Assembly (NCBI GenBank): GCA_016789405.1
Contig: JAEUPQ010000026.1
Span: 434,001 to 498,000 of the forward strand
From: Lysobacteraceae bacterium
GTDB lineage: Bacteria; Pseudomonadota; Gammaproteobacteria; Xanthomonadales; Xanthomonadaceae
Length of the DNA: 64,000 nt
Direction: 5' to 3'
Part shown: positions 52,389-60,813 of the stretch, in pieces
Layout: the number at the start of each line of letters is the position of its first letter
Position numbering within the stretch: position 1 is the stretch's first letter
Translations under genes and position numbers: made by a program
Notes under the pieces: model-generated
What the model saw: only the letters and a program-made list of their open reading frames with translations
What the model was told of the DNA's origin: nothing
Database searches by the model: none

Positions 52389-53552
52389 ATGGCGCTGCAT
52401 CCCTACGATCTCTACGACGTCCGTTCCATGCTCAGCGAAGAAGAGCGCGCGGTGCAGGACACCGTCGCCCGCTTCACCGACGAGCGCGTGCTGCCGATCA
52501 TCGGCAAGGCGTTCGACGAAGGCCGCTTCCCGCGTGAACTGGTCTCCGAAATCGCCGACATGGGCCTGCTCGGTTCCTCGCTGCCGGAGAAGTACGGTTG
52601 CGCCGGCCTCAATGCGGTCAGCTACGGCCTGATCTGCCAGGAACTGGAACGCGGCGACTCGGGCATCCGCAGCTTCGTCAGCGTGCAGAGCTCGCTGTGC
52701 ATGTACCCGATCTACGCCTACGGCACTGAAGAGCAGCGCATGCGCTGGCTGCCGGGCATGGCGAAGGGCGAGATCATCGGCTGCTTCGGCCTGACCGAAC
52801 CGCACGGCGGCTCCGACCCGGCGAACATGAAGACGAACGCCAAGCGCGATGGCGACGACTGGGTCATCAACGGCTCGAAGATGTGGATCACCAACGGCAA
52901 CCTGGCCGACATCGCCATCGTGTGGGCGCAGACCGACTACGGCATCCAGGGCTTCGTGATCGAGAAGGGCACGCCGGGTTTCACCGCCCAGGAAATCAAG
53001 CACAAGATGAGCCTGCGCGCTTCGGTCACCAGTGCGCTGTTCTTCGACAACGTGCGCGTGCCGGACGCCAACCGCCTGCCGAACGTGAAGGGCCTGAAGG
53101 GTCCGCTGGGCTGCCTCACGCAGGCCCGCTATGGCATCACCTGGGGCCCGATCGGCGCCGCCATCGGCTGCCTGCACGAAGTGCTGGGCTACACCAAGGA
53201 GCGCATCCTGTTCGGCCGCCCGGTCGCCGCCACGCAGTCGGCGCAGATCAAGATGGCCGAGATGTCGCGCCGCATCACGCTGGCGCAGCTGCTGTCGCTG
53301 CAGCTCGGTCGCCTGAAGGATGCCGGCAACATGCAGCCGGCACAGGTCTCGCTGGCGAAATGGAACAACTGCCGCATCGCCATCGACATCGCGCGCGAAT
53401 GCCGCGACCTGCTCGGTGGTGCCGGCATCACCACCGAACACCACGCGATCCGCCACGCGCTTAACCTCGAATCGGTCATCACCTACGAAGGCACGGAAAC
53501 CGTGCACCAGCTGGTGATCGGTCGCGAGTTGACGGGCATCAACGCGTTCTGA
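52389..53552 (+). CDS. gcdH: Glutaryl-CoA dehydrogenase
   Basis: GcdH oxidises and decarboxylates glutaryl-CoA to crotonyl-CoA in the breakdown of lysine and tryptophan, passing electrons to ETF. The protein has 387 residues from ATG 52389. Signature segments of this acyl-CoA dehydrogenase branch are 'GIRSFVSVQSSLCMYPIYAYG', 'IGCFGLTEPHGGSDPANM', 'MWITNGNLADIAIVWAQ', 'GPLGCLTQARYGITWGPIGA' and 'LGGAGITTEHHAIRHALNLE' (each in part). The catalytic base is Glu in 'VITYEGTETVHQLVIGR'. The C-terminus 'GRELTGINAF' is as in human GCDH. It is followed after 13 bases by two GNAT genes. Confidence 0.93.
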   Translation: MALHPYDLYDVRSMLSEEERAVQDTVARFTDERVLPIIGKAFDEGRFPRELVSEIADMGLLGSSLPEKYGCAGLNAVSYGLICQELERGDSGIRSFVSVQSSLCMYPIYAYGTEEQRMRWLPGMAKGEIIGCFGLTEPHGGSDPANMKTNAKRDGDDWVINGSKMWITNGNLADIAIVWAQTDYGIQGFVIEKGTPGFTAQEIKHKMSLRASVTSALFFDNVRVPDANRLPNVKGLKGPLGCLTQARYGITWGPIGAAIGCLHEVLGYTKERILFGRPVAATQSAQIKMAEMSRRITLAQLLSLQLGRLKDAGNMQPAQVSLAKWNNCRIAIDIARECRDLLGGAGITTEHHAIRHALNLESVITYEGTETVHQLVIGRELTGINAF

Positions 53553-53565
53553 TCCCGGCCGCGCG

Positions 53566-54114
53566 ATGAGCCTGGGCCCCGCGATCGAAACCGAGCGACT
53601 GATCCTGCGCCCTCCGGGGCGCGAGGATTTCGAGGCTTGGGCGGCGATGATGCGCGATGCCGAACACGTCCGATACATCGGCGGCGCGCAACCGCGATCG
53701 GTGGTATGGCGAGGGCTGATGGCGATGATCGGCATGTGGGCCTCGGAAGGTTTCGCGATGTTCTCGGTGATCGAGAAATCCAGCGGACGCTGGATCGGCC
53801 GCGTCGGTCCCTGGTCGCCGGAAGGCTGGCCGGGCACGGAAGTCGGCTGGAGCCTCGTCCGCGATGCCTGCGGGCATGGATATGCAATGGAGGCGGCGAC
53901 CGCCTCGATGGACTGGGCCGCCGATACGCTGGGCTGGACCACGATCATCCACACGATCGCACCGGAAAACGACGCATCCAAGGCCGTTGCCCGCCGATTG
54001 GGTTCGCGTTTCATGCACATGGGACATTTGCCTGAACCCTTCCACGAAAAGCCGGTGGAAGTGTGGGGGCAGACACGAGACGAATGGCGCGCGCGGCGCG
54101 CGGGGATCGCATGA
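53566..54114 (+). CDS. GNAT acetyltransferase (tandem copy 1)
   Basis: The protein has 182 residues from ATG 53566, 13 bases after gcdH. It belongs to the RimJ/RimL-like GNAT group: 'IETERLILRPPGREDFEAW' at the start, 'GRWIGRVGPWSPEGWPGTEVGW' as the central sheet, 'DACGHGYAMEAATASMDWA' as the acetyl-CoA pyrophosphate loop (Q/R-x-x-G-x-G/A, here CGHGYA), and 'NDASKAVARRLGSRF' as the following helix (all in part). The acceptor is unknown. It overlaps the next gene, its close paralogue, by 4 bases. Confidence 0.87.
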   Translation: MSLGPAIETERLILRPPGREDFEAWAAMMRDAEHVRYIGGAQPRSVVWRGLMAMIGMWASEGFAMFSVIEKSSGRWIGRVGPWSPEGWPGTEVGWSLVRDACGHGYAMEAATASMDWAADTLGWTTIIHTIAPENDASKAVARRLGSRFMHMGHLPEPFHEKPVEVWGQTRDEWRARRAGIA

Positions 54115-54659
54115 CGACGTTGCCGATGATCGAAACCGAGCGCCTGGTCCTGCGCGTTCCGCGGATCGAGGATTTCGACCGTTACGCCGAACTGCTGGCC
54201 GACGAAGAAGCCTGTCGTTTCATCGGCGGCCACATGCCGCGCTCCGCGGCGTGGCGTCGCTTCCTGCAGATGCCCGGTGCCTGGGCTGTGCAGGGTTTCG
54301 GGATGTTCTCCGTGATCGAGAAATCCTCGGGGCTCTGGGTTGGCCAGCTCGGGCCGTGGCAGCCGGATGGATGGCCGGGCACGGAAGTGGGCTGGGCGCT
54401 GCATCGCGATGGCTGGGGCAAGGGTTACGCGCATGAAGGCGCCGCGGCCGCGATCGACTGGGCGTTCGATCATCTGGGCTGGACCGAAGTCATCCATTGC
54501 ATCGATGCCGACAACGCGGCATCGCAGGCGCTTGCGCGCCGGCTCGGTTCGCAGGTGCTCCGGCAGTCGTCGATGCCGGCACCGTACGAACACGTGGTCG
54601 TGGACGTGTGGGGACAGGGCCGCGACGCATGGCGATCGCGCAGGAGCATGCACGGATGA
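54111..54659 (+). CDS. GNAT acetyltransferase (tandem copy 2)
   Basis: From ATG 54111, overlapping the previous stop (ATGA), the protein has 182 residues, exactly the length of its neighbour. Shared stretches such as 'MFSVIEKSSG', 'GWPGTEVGW' and 'ARRLGS' show tandem duplication. The acetyl-CoA loop reads 'GWGKGYAHEGAAAAIDWAF'. Divergence is highest in the substrate side (loop near 'PGAWAVQGFG'), so the two may act on different targets. It also overlaps the GST gene by 4 bases, making a tightly coupled three-gene unit after gcdH. Confidence 0.87.
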   Translation: MTTLPMIETERLVLRVPRIEDFDRYAELLADEEACRFIGGHMPRSAAWRRFLQMPGAWAVQGFGMFSVIEKSSGLWVGQLGPWQPDGWPGTEVGWALHRDGWGKGYAHEGAAAAIDWAFDHLGWTEVIHCIDADNAASQALARRLGSQVLRQSSMPAPYEHVVVDVWGQGRDAWRSRRSMHG

Positions 54660-55273
54660 TCACGTTCTACGGCATGTCGGATTCAGGCAATTGCTACAAG
54701 CTGCAGTTGCTGATGTCGAACCTGGGTCGCGAATACGCCTGGGAGGAAATCGACGTCCTGCGCGGCGAGAACCTGTCGCCGGAGTTCCTCGCGCTGAACG
54801 ATCGCGGCAAGGTGCCGGTGATGAAGCTCGAGGACGGCCGCACGATGTCGGAGTCGAACGCGATCCTGAACTACCTGGCCGAAGGCAGCGAGCTGCTGCC
54901 GACCGATCCATGGGATCGTGCCAAGACCCTGCAGTGGATGTTCTTCGAACAGTACAGCCACGAGCCCTGCATCGCCGTGGCGCGGTTCATCTGCAAGTTC
55001 CTGCCGCCCGATCATCCGCGCCGCGCATCGCTCGATGCCCTGGTGGCGTCCGGCAATGAGGCGCTGGCCGCGATGGAGCGCCATCTGGCGCGCCTGGCGT
55101 GGTTCGGCGGCGAGCGTTACACCATCGCCGACATCGCGCTGTTCGCGTACACGCACGTCGCGGAAGACGGCGGCTTCGACCTGGGCGCCTATCCCCACGT
55201 CGAACGCTGGATCAAGCGCGTGCAGGCGCAGCCCGGCTTCGTGCCGATGCGCGCGCCGCAGGCCGAAGACTGA
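54656..55273 (+). CDS. Glutathione S-transferase family protein
   Basis: From ATG 54656 (4-base overlap with the GNAT gene) the protein has 205 residues, the usual size. The thioredoxin-like N-domain shows 'MITFYGMSDSGNCYKLQLLM', the cis-Pro motif 'GKVPVMKLEDG' and the glutathione-binding 'TMSESNAILNYLAEG' (Glu-Ser). The helical C-domain has 'FGGERYTIADIALFAYTHV', the conserved N-capping box, and 'YPHVERWIKRVQAQPGF'. Substrate unknown; it may detoxify or isomerise. Glutathione synthetase is also in this window (18604). Confidence 0.9.
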   Translation: MITFYGMSDSGNCYKLQLLMSNLGREYAWEEIDVLRGENLSPEFLALNDRGKVPVMKLEDGRTMSESNAILNYLAEGSELLPTDPWDRAKTLQWMFFEQYSHEPCIAVARFICKFLPPDHPRRASLDALVASGNEALAAMERHLARLAWFGGERYTIADIALFAYTHVAEDGGFDLGAYPHVERWIKRVQAQPGFVPMRAPQAED

Positions 55274-55357
55274 ATTCCCGCAGCGGACTGCGCTCCGCTT
55301 GCGACCCAGAACGACCAACAGAACGGCGGGCCCCGGCCCGTCCCACGGAACCACACC

Positions 55358-57640
55358 ATGTTCGCCAACGTCCCCAATCCCATCCCGGCCCGCATGAAGG
55401 GCCTGAATCGTGCCGAGATCTGCGACGTCAACTTCCAGGAGTTCGTGAAGGGCTGGGATGGCGCTGCGCAGCCGAAGCCGGCGGCGCACGAGGCGATCCT
55501 GGATGGCAGCGCGCTGGATGCGCAGGGCTTCCGTGAACTGTTCGGGTCGCAGCTGATCTCGCGGCACCTCGACCTGATGGCGCGGGTGCTGCGGGTGCAG
55601 AACAAGGTCTTCTACACCATCGGCTCGTCTGGCCACGAAGGCAATGCGATGGTCGCGCGCGCGACGCGCCACACCGACCCGGCGTTCCTGCATTACCGGT
55701 CCGGTGGCTTCATGGCCGAACGTTTCCGCAAGATTCCCGGCATGGATCCGATCATGGATTCCGCGCTGTCCTTCGCAGCGAGCGCGGAAGATCCCGCCAG
55801 CGGCGGCCGCCACAAGGTCTGGGGCAGCAAGCCGCTGTGGGTGCTGCCGCAGACCTCGACGATCGCGTCGCACCTGCCGAAGGCGCTGGGCACCGCCATC
55901 GCGATCGAACACGCACGCCGTATCGGCCATGCGCTGCCGATTCCGGACGACAGCATCGCGATCTGTTCGTTCGGCGACGCATCCAGCAACCATGCGACCG
56001 CGCAGACCGCGTTCAATGCCGCGGCCTGGACCGCCTACCAGAAGCTGCCTGCGCCGGTGCTGTACGTGTGCGAGGACAATGGCATCGGCATCTCGGTGAA
56101 GACGCCGGACGGCTGGGTCGCGCGCAATTACCGCCATCGCGAGGACCTCGATTATTTCTATGCCGACGGCCTCGATCTGGCTGAAGGCTACGGCCAGGTG
56201 CAGGCAGCCGTCGAGCATTGCCGCCGCACGCGTCGCCCGACCTTCCTGCACCTGCGGACCACGCGCATCATGGGCCACGCCGGCACCGACTTCGAGATCG
56301 AGTGGCGCAGCATCGACGAACTGTGCCGTGTCGAAGCGAGCGATCCGCTGCTGCGCAGCGCGGCGATCGCGCTCGAATCCGGACTGATGTCGAAGGACGA
56401 GATCCTCGGCCTGTACGAGGCGACACGGAAGAAATGCTTCGATGCCGCCGAGGACGCCGACAGCCGTCCGCGCATCACCACGCTGGAAGAAGTGATGCGT
56501 CCGCTGGCGCCGTACACGCCGGACAAGGTGAAGGCCGAAGCCGGGCGCTGCGACTATGCCGACAAGCGCGTCGAGGTCTTCGGCGGCGAGGCGAAGCTGC
56601 CGGAAAACCAGCCGGCGAAGCACCTGGCCATCCAGATCGGCATGGCCCTGCACGACCTGTTCATCAAGTATCCCGAATCGATGCTGTTCGGCGAGGACGT
56701 CGCGCAGAAGGGTGGCGTGTACACGGTGACCAAGGGCCTGCACAAGGCGTTCGGACCCAAGCGCATCTTCAACACGCTGCTGGACGAGACCGTGATCCTC
56801 GGCCTGGCCCAGGGCTACGCCAACATGGGCATGCTGCCGCTGCCCGAAATCCAGTACCTGGCGTATTTCCACAATGCCTGCGACCAGATCCGCGGCGAAG
56901 CGGCGAGCCTGCAGTTCTTCAGCAACGGCCAGTACCGCAACCCGATGGTGATGCGCGTCGCTTCACTGGGTTACCAGCGCGGTTTCGGCGGCCATTTCCA
57001 CAACGACAATTCCATCACCGCGCTGCGCGACATCCCGGGCCTCGTGGTCGGTTGCCCGTCGCGCGGCGACGATGCGGCGATGATGCTGCGCACGATGATG
57101 GCGATGGCGAAGGTGGACGGCCGCGTCTGCGCCTTCCTCGAACCGATCGCGCTGTACATGACCAAGGACCTTTACGAAGCCGGCGACGGCCTGTGGTTGA
57201 CCGAGTATCCGTCGCCAGACCAGGCAATGGCGCTGGGCGAAGGACGTGTCTATGCGCCCGACGGCGGCGAGGGCGATGACCTGGTCATCTTCACCTTCGG
57301 CAATGGCGTCCCGATGAGCCTGCGTGCCGCGCGCGCGATCGAAGCAAAGCATGGCTGGAAGTCGCGCGTGGTCGACCTGCGCTGGCTGGCGCCGCTCAAC
57401 GACGACTTCATCCGCGCCCAGGCCCGGAACGCCAAGCGGATCATCGTGGTGGACGAAGGTCGCCGCAGCGCGGGCGTGGGCGAGGGCGTCATCACCGCGA
57501 TCGTCGAAGGCGGCTTCGGCGCGACGCCGCTGCGCCGGGTGGTCGGTGCCGACACGTTCACGCCGCTCGCGGGTGCGGCCTTCCTGGTGATCCCGGCGGA
57601 CGAGGACATCGTCGCGGCCGCGGACGCACTGGCTGGCTGA
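55358..57640 (+). CDS. Fused alpha/beta 2-oxoacid dehydrogenase E1, branched-chain type
   Basis: The protein has 760 residues from ATG 55358. The N-terminal half is an E1-alpha thiamine-diphosphate domain: 'YTIGSSGHEGNAMVARATRH', and ThDP motif 'CSFGDASSNHATAQTAFNAA' ending in 'CEDNGIGISV' (GDA where GDG is usual). The C-terminal half is E1-beta: 'AKHLAIQIGMALHDLFIKYP', 'FGEDVAQKGGVYTVTKGL', 'FNTLLDETVILGLAQGYANMG' and the transketolase C-domain 'VVDLRWLAPLNDDFIRAQ' (all in part). It decarboxylates a 2-oxoacid, probably branched-chain, and hands the acyl group to a lipoyl E2. Iso-branched acyl-CoAs prime the iso-fatty acids typical of this order. No E2 or E3 is adjacent. Confidence 0.88.
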   Translation: MFANVPNPIPARMKGLNRAEICDVNFQEFVKGWDGAAQPKPAAHEAILDGSALDAQGFRELFGSQLISRHLDLMARVLRVQNKVFYTIGSSGHEGNAMVARATRHTDPAFLHYRSGGFMAERFRKIPGMDPIMDSALSFAASAEDPASGGRHKVWGSKPLWVLPQTSTIASHLPKALGTAIAIEHARRIGHALPIPDDSIAICSFGDASSNHATAQTAFNAAAWTAYQKLPAPVLYVCEDNGIGISVKTPDGWVARNYRHREDLDYFYADGLDLAEGYGQVQAAVEHCRRTRRPTFLHLRTTRIMGHAGTDFEIEWRSIDELCRVEASDPLLRSAAIALESGLMSKDEILGLYEATRKKCFDAAEDADSRPRITTLEEVMRPLAPYTPDKVKAEAGRCDYADKRVEVFGGEAKLPENQPAKHLAIQIGMALHDLFIKYPESMLFGEDVAQKGGVYTVTKGLHKAFGPKRIFNTLLDETVILGLAQGYANMGMLPLPEIQYLAYFHNACDQIRGEAASLQFFSNGQYRNPMVMRVASLGYQRGFGGHFHNDNSITALRDIPGLVVGCPSRGDDAAMMLRTMMAMAKVDGRVCAFLEPIALYMTKDLYEAGDGLWLTEYPSPDQAMALGEGRVYAPDGGEGDDLVIFTFGNGVPMSLRAARAIEAKHGWKSRVVDLRWLAPLNDDFIRAQARNAKRIIVVDEGRRSAGVGEGVITAIVEGGFGATPLRRVVGADTFTPLAGAAFLVIPADEDIVAAADALAG

Positions 57641-57651
57641 ACGCGCCGGTA

Positions 57652-57671
57652 CGGGCCGGAGACCGGTCCCG
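57652..57671 (+). terminator. Imperfect hairpin after the E1 gene
   Basis: CGGGCCGG, AGA, CCGGTCCCG (from 57652) pair with one bulged base, 12 bases after the E1 stop. No T-run follows, so the call is weak. It separates the E1 gene from the stand-alone XVIPCD gene. Confidence 0.3.
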
Positions 57672-57753
57672 CGCCCCGGGTGTAGGATTCGGAGGTGCGG
57701 CGGATCCACGGGCCGTCCGCAACCTCGGCAGAACAGAGACTAAGGAGCCCCAG

Positions 57754-58239
57754 ATGGCACACGAAGCGAAGTACGCCTCCGAGCCGGGCCATCCGGATTA
57801 CGACCAGTACATGAGCCTCAAGGGCATGGTCGACCGGATGCACGGCGAAAACGGCGTCGACATCACGTCCCACGACATCAGCCATCGCGCCACCTCGGCC
57901 ATGCTGCGCGCGATCAAGCAGGACGCCATCGACGATCGCAGTCGACTGAGCCCGGGCGAGATCGATGGCGTTGTCCTCAGTCGCGGCAATGGCCGCGTGC
58001 AGACCGGCGAATACGCGATCGCATACCAGGGCGATCCGACGAATCCCACGGTCCGTACGCTGGGCGTGCCCACGCAGCAGTTGCTGGCGCCCGCGGAACA
58101 GAACCTGCAGGACGTGAACCGCATCAACGAACAGTCGCAGCGCACGCAGTCCCAGGAACGCCAGCATGCGCAATCGCGCCAGCAGGAGCAGTCCCAGGAC
58201 ACGCAGCAGCCCAGCATGGGCAGCAGAACCCAGTTCTGA
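57754..58239 (+). CDS. Stand-alone XVIPCD protein (X-T4SS signal without toxin domain)
   Basis: The protein has 161 residues from ATG 57754 (AAGGAG 6-7 nt upstream). Residues 11-115 are an XVIPCD, the C-terminal domain by which Xanthomonadales T4SS effectors dock on the VirD4 coupling protein: 'GHPDYDQYMSLKGMVDRMH', 'GEIDGVVLS', 'YAIAYQGDPTNPTVRTLGVPT'. A Gln-rich tail (116-161) ends in PSMGSR. The same elements, in the same order, close the effector at 59077 (GHPDHG, GMV..MH, IDGVVLS, YQGDP..PTVR, VPT, Gln-rich, PSMGPR). Nothing lies N-terminal to the XVIPCD, so it is either a decayed effector, or a carrier or competitor for the secretion machine. It has its own terminator. Confidence 0.85.
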   Translation: MAHEAKYASEPGHPDYDQYMSLKGMVDRMHGENGVDITSHDISHRATSAMLRAIKQDAIDDRSRLSPGEIDGVVLSRGNGRVQTGEYAIAYQGDPTNPTVRTLGVPTQQLLAPAEQNLQDVNRINEQSQRTQSQERQHAQSRQQEQSQDTQQPSMGSRTQF

Positions 58240-58266
58240 GACGAGCTTCACCAGGTTGCGATCCTG

Positions 58267-58298
58267 CAGCCCCGCTCCGGCGGGGCTGTGTCGTTTTC
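58267..58298 (+). terminator. Rho-independent terminator after the stand-alone XVIPCD gene
   Basis: CAGCCCCGC (58267-58275) and GCGGGGCTG (58280-58288) form a perfect 9-bp stem with loop TCCG, followed by TGTCGTTTTC. It lies 28 bases after the stop codon and separates this gene from the immunity/effector pair. Confidence 0.75.
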
Positions 58299-58394
58299 GG
58301 GCTTGCGTCACATTCTCCGTGCTGATGCGTATGGTTTCGGCCCGAAGTCGCGGTGTACCATCGATCCACCCGCATTGCGCCATTGAAGGCCGGC

Positions 58395-59060
58395 ATGGAA
58401 AGAAGTCTGTCCCGGGATCGCCCGCACGGCGGCCCCAAGCGATCGCAACGATGCGATCGACGCCATGGAACCCGGGCGACGCGGATGCTCGCGCTGCTCG
58501 GCGCCGTTTTCGCGCTCAACCTGATTGGATGCCAGTCCGCCATGTCCACGCCCGCTCCGCTTCCTTCCGATCCCTCCCGTGTCGCCAGCGCTTCCGACCT
58601 GCGCTTCGACGCGCACAATTTCGAGGCGCACTGCTACGACGCGACCGGCTGCAAGGTGCTCTACAACGAGCACTACCACGTGCGCGACGCCGACGACGTG
58701 ACGCGACCGCCGGCAGGCGCCGAACACCGCAAGCGCTGGAGCGGCGCGTCCTACATCGGCGTGAAGAATTTCCCGGCGCCGGCCGTGGTGACCTGGCGCT
58801 CGAAGGACGGCCAGGCCCATCGCGCCGAAGTCGACATCGGCGCGATCTTCGCCGAGCAGAAGATCCTCTTCCAGGTGCCGCAGGGCGATATTCCCGACAA
58901 CGCCTACATCGCCGACCCCGACATCTTCCTCGAGGTCGACGATCGGACGATCAATGTCTTCATGAAGGCGCACATTCCCTTGAAGGCGCCCAGGGTGCCG
59001 GGCAACCGGTTCACCAATTTCGCCGAGGATTTCGTCCTCGCGTTCACGCGCACCTACTGA
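58395..59060 (+). CDS. Putative immunity lipoprotein for the adjacent lipase effector
   Basis: I chose ATG 58395 (AAGG upstream), giving 221 residues; ATG 58485 would start directly in the hydrophobic part with no basic residues. The segment 'MLALLGAVFALNLIGCQSAM' holds lipobox LIGC, so the mature protein is lipid-anchored in the periplasm. The domain has conserved-looking 'HCYDATGCKVLYNEHYHV', 'GVKNFPAPAVVTWRSKDGQ', 'VDIGAIFAEQKILF' and 'DPDIFLEVDDRTINVFMKAH' (in part). Lipoproteins of this general type are encoded beside Tle/DUF2235 phospholipase toxins and protect against them. It ends 16 bases before the effector start. The immunity role is inferred from position, anchoring and toxin type. 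Confidence 0.78.
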   Translation: MERSLSRDRPHGGPKRSQRCDRRHGTRATRMLALLGAVFALNLIGCQSAMSTPAPLPSDPSRVASASDLRFDAHNFEAHCYDATGCKVLYNEHYHVRDADDVTRPPAGAEHRKRWSGASYIGVKNFPAPAVVTWRSKDGQAHRAEVDIGAIFAEQKILFQVPQGDIPDNAYIADPDIFLEVDDRTINVFMKAHIPLKAPRVPGNRFTNFAEDFVLAFTRTY

Positions 59061-59076
59061 CGCAGGGAGACAGGCC

Positions 59077-60789
59077 ATGGGCGGCGAGAAGAACGACGGC
59101 GAACCCCACAAGCGCGACAAGGACGGTCGTCTGACGGACGGCGTGGCGACGTATCCGGCCGACGCGCACGACATGCAGACGTTCGACAACGCGCGCAACG
59201 CGTTGAGCCAGTTGCCGGCACCGACGCTGTATCGCAGCAACAACCCGCACGAACGCCTGTTCGTGGCGGCCTTCGACGGCACCGGCAACGATGCCAACCG
59301 CGATCCGGCGCACATGACCAACGTGGGCCGGTTCCGCGACCAGATCGAGGCGCTGGAAGGTCCGGACGCGGATCGCATCAAGGTCGGCTACGTCGAAGGT
59401 CCGGGCACGCAGCGCAACGCGATTGCCCGTGCGATCGACGGCGCACGCGGCCATACGTACGAGCAGCGTCTCGAAGAGATGTACGACCAGCTCGCGATCC
59501 AGTCCAAGCGGTGGCTTGCCGAAGACCCGGACGCGCAGATCCGCGTGGTCAGCGTCGGTTTCAGCCGTGGCGCCGAACAGGCGGCGGGTTTCACCCGCCT
59601 GGTCCACGAGCGCGGGATCCAGGACATCGACGGTGCCCGCGTCGTCCGCGACGAGCACGGCCAGAAGCGCATCGACTACACCGCGCCCGCGCTGGCCGCG
59701 CCCGGCCAGACCCCGCAGGCGGTGGGCCTGTTCGATCCGGTCGGCACCGGCGTACCGCGCGACCACGACCGCCGCCTGCCGCCCTCGGTGATCTCGGGCT
59801 TCCAGATCACTGCCGAGGACGAGCGCCGCAGCCTGTTCAAGTCGACCAGCATCATGGATCCGGGTCAGACCCCGGATGGCCGCTTCCTCAACGTGATGGT
59901 GGCCGGCGCGCATTCCGACGTCGGCGGCAGCTATCACCTCGACGGCCTGTCCTCGCGCAGCGGCAACCTCATGACCGACTACATGAACGCGCTGAGCGAC
60001 AAGCCGTTCCTGAACAAGGTCCAGGAGCCCAGCGATCCGGCGATGAACGTCGTACATCGCTCCGAGCAGGGCATGTTCCTGTACCGCATCACGCCGAAGG
60101 TCGACCGTCGTGAAGACGAAGGCACGGTGGAGCGGCTGGCGCCGGACAAGCTCGTCGGCAAGGGCGGCGACGCTTTCAATGCCCAGCCGCGCGACGAGCG
60201 CATGGCGGCGGCGTTCGACTGGCGCAACGTGTCCATCGGCGTCGTGCCGCCGGAAACGCCGGCAAAGCCCGTCGCCGCGCAGGGCAATGTGGTGCAGGAG
60301 CCGGCGAGGCCCGCGGATCCGTCCCAGGCCGGGCATCCCGATCACGGGACCTACCGCAACCTGCATGGCATGGTCCAGGGCATGCACGCCCAGAACGGCA
60401 TCGCCGCGGACGACGCGATGAATCGCCAGGCCTCGCTCGCGTTGCTGGCCGCCTACAAGCGCGATGGCGCGTCAGGCGGCGCCCTGAAGCCGGATGGCGG
60501 CATCGACGGCGTCGTGCTCAGCCAGGCGAACGCGCAGAACCCCGAAGTCGGCGGCAAGTTCGCGATCCTGTACCAGGGCGACCCGAACAGCCCGACGGTG
60601 CGCAACCTCGCGGTACCGACGCGCGACCTGATGCAGTCTCCCGACCAGAGCCTGCAGCAGATCGAAGCCGCCAATCAGCAGGCACAGCAGCGCATCCAGG
60701 CCCAGACGCAGGCACAGCCCACGCAGCAGCAATCGGTCGATCCGAATGCACAGCAGCCGCCGTCCATGGGGCCGCGTTCGATGCATTGA
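59077..60789 (+). CDS. DUF2235 (Tle-like) lipase effector with C-terminal XVIPCD
   Basis: The protein has 570 residues from ATG 59077 (AGGGAGA upstream). Residues about 60-400 are a DUF2235 alpha/beta hydrolase as in Tle antibacterial phospholipases: 'LFVAAFDGTGNDANRD', nucleophile elbow 'VVSVGFSRGAEQA' (Ser163) and 'VMVAGAHSDVGGSYHLDG' (His279/Asp281). From about residue 419 an XVIPCD follows (GHPDHG, HGMVQGMHAQNG, GIDGVVLS, FAILYQGDPNSPTVR), then a Gln-rich tail ending PSMGPR. The predicted path is delivery by the X-T4SS into neighbouring bacteria and attack on membrane lipids. No signal peptide, as expected. The upstream lipoprotein is the likely self-protection. No T4SS genes are in this window. 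Confidence 0.88.
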   Translation: MGGEKNDGEPHKRDKDGRLTDGVATYPADAHDMQTFDNARNALSQLPAPTLYRSNNPHERLFVAAFDGTGNDANRDPAHMTNVGRFRDQIEALEGPDADRIKVGYVEGPGTQRNAIARAIDGARGHTYEQRLEEMYDQLAIQSKRWLAEDPDAQIRVVSVGFSRGAEQAAGFTRLVHERGIQDIDGARVVRDEHGQKRIDYTAPALAAPGQTPQAVGLFDPVGTGVPRDHDRRLPPSVISGFQITAEDERRSLFKSTSIMDPGQTPDGRFLNVMVAGAHSDVGGSYHLDGLSSRSGNLMTDYMNALSDKPFLNKVQEPSDPAMNVVHRSEQGMFLYRITPKVDRREDEGTVERLAPDKLVGKGGDAFNAQPRDERMAAAFDWRNVSIGVVPPETPAKPVAAQGNVVQEPARPADPSQAGHPDHGTYRNLHGMVQGMHAQNGIAADDAMNRQASLALLAAYKRDGASGGALKPDGGIDGVVLSQANAQNPEVGGKFAILYQGDPNSPTVRNLAVPTRDLMQSPDQSLQQIEAANQQAQQRIQAQTQAQPTQQQSVDPNAQQPPSMGPRSMH

Positions 60790-60813
60790 AGCGAGGCTGG
60801 GCCTGCGCGTCGC

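Noticed and set aside
54683-56872. 729-residue minus-strand frame opposite GST and E1
   Set aside because: Shadow frame; no domain and no ribosome-binding site.
57754-58239. Immunity gene for the effector
   Set aside because: It has no signal peptide or lipobox and is an XVIPCD, the secretion signal itself; the adjacent lipoprotein is a better immunity candidate.
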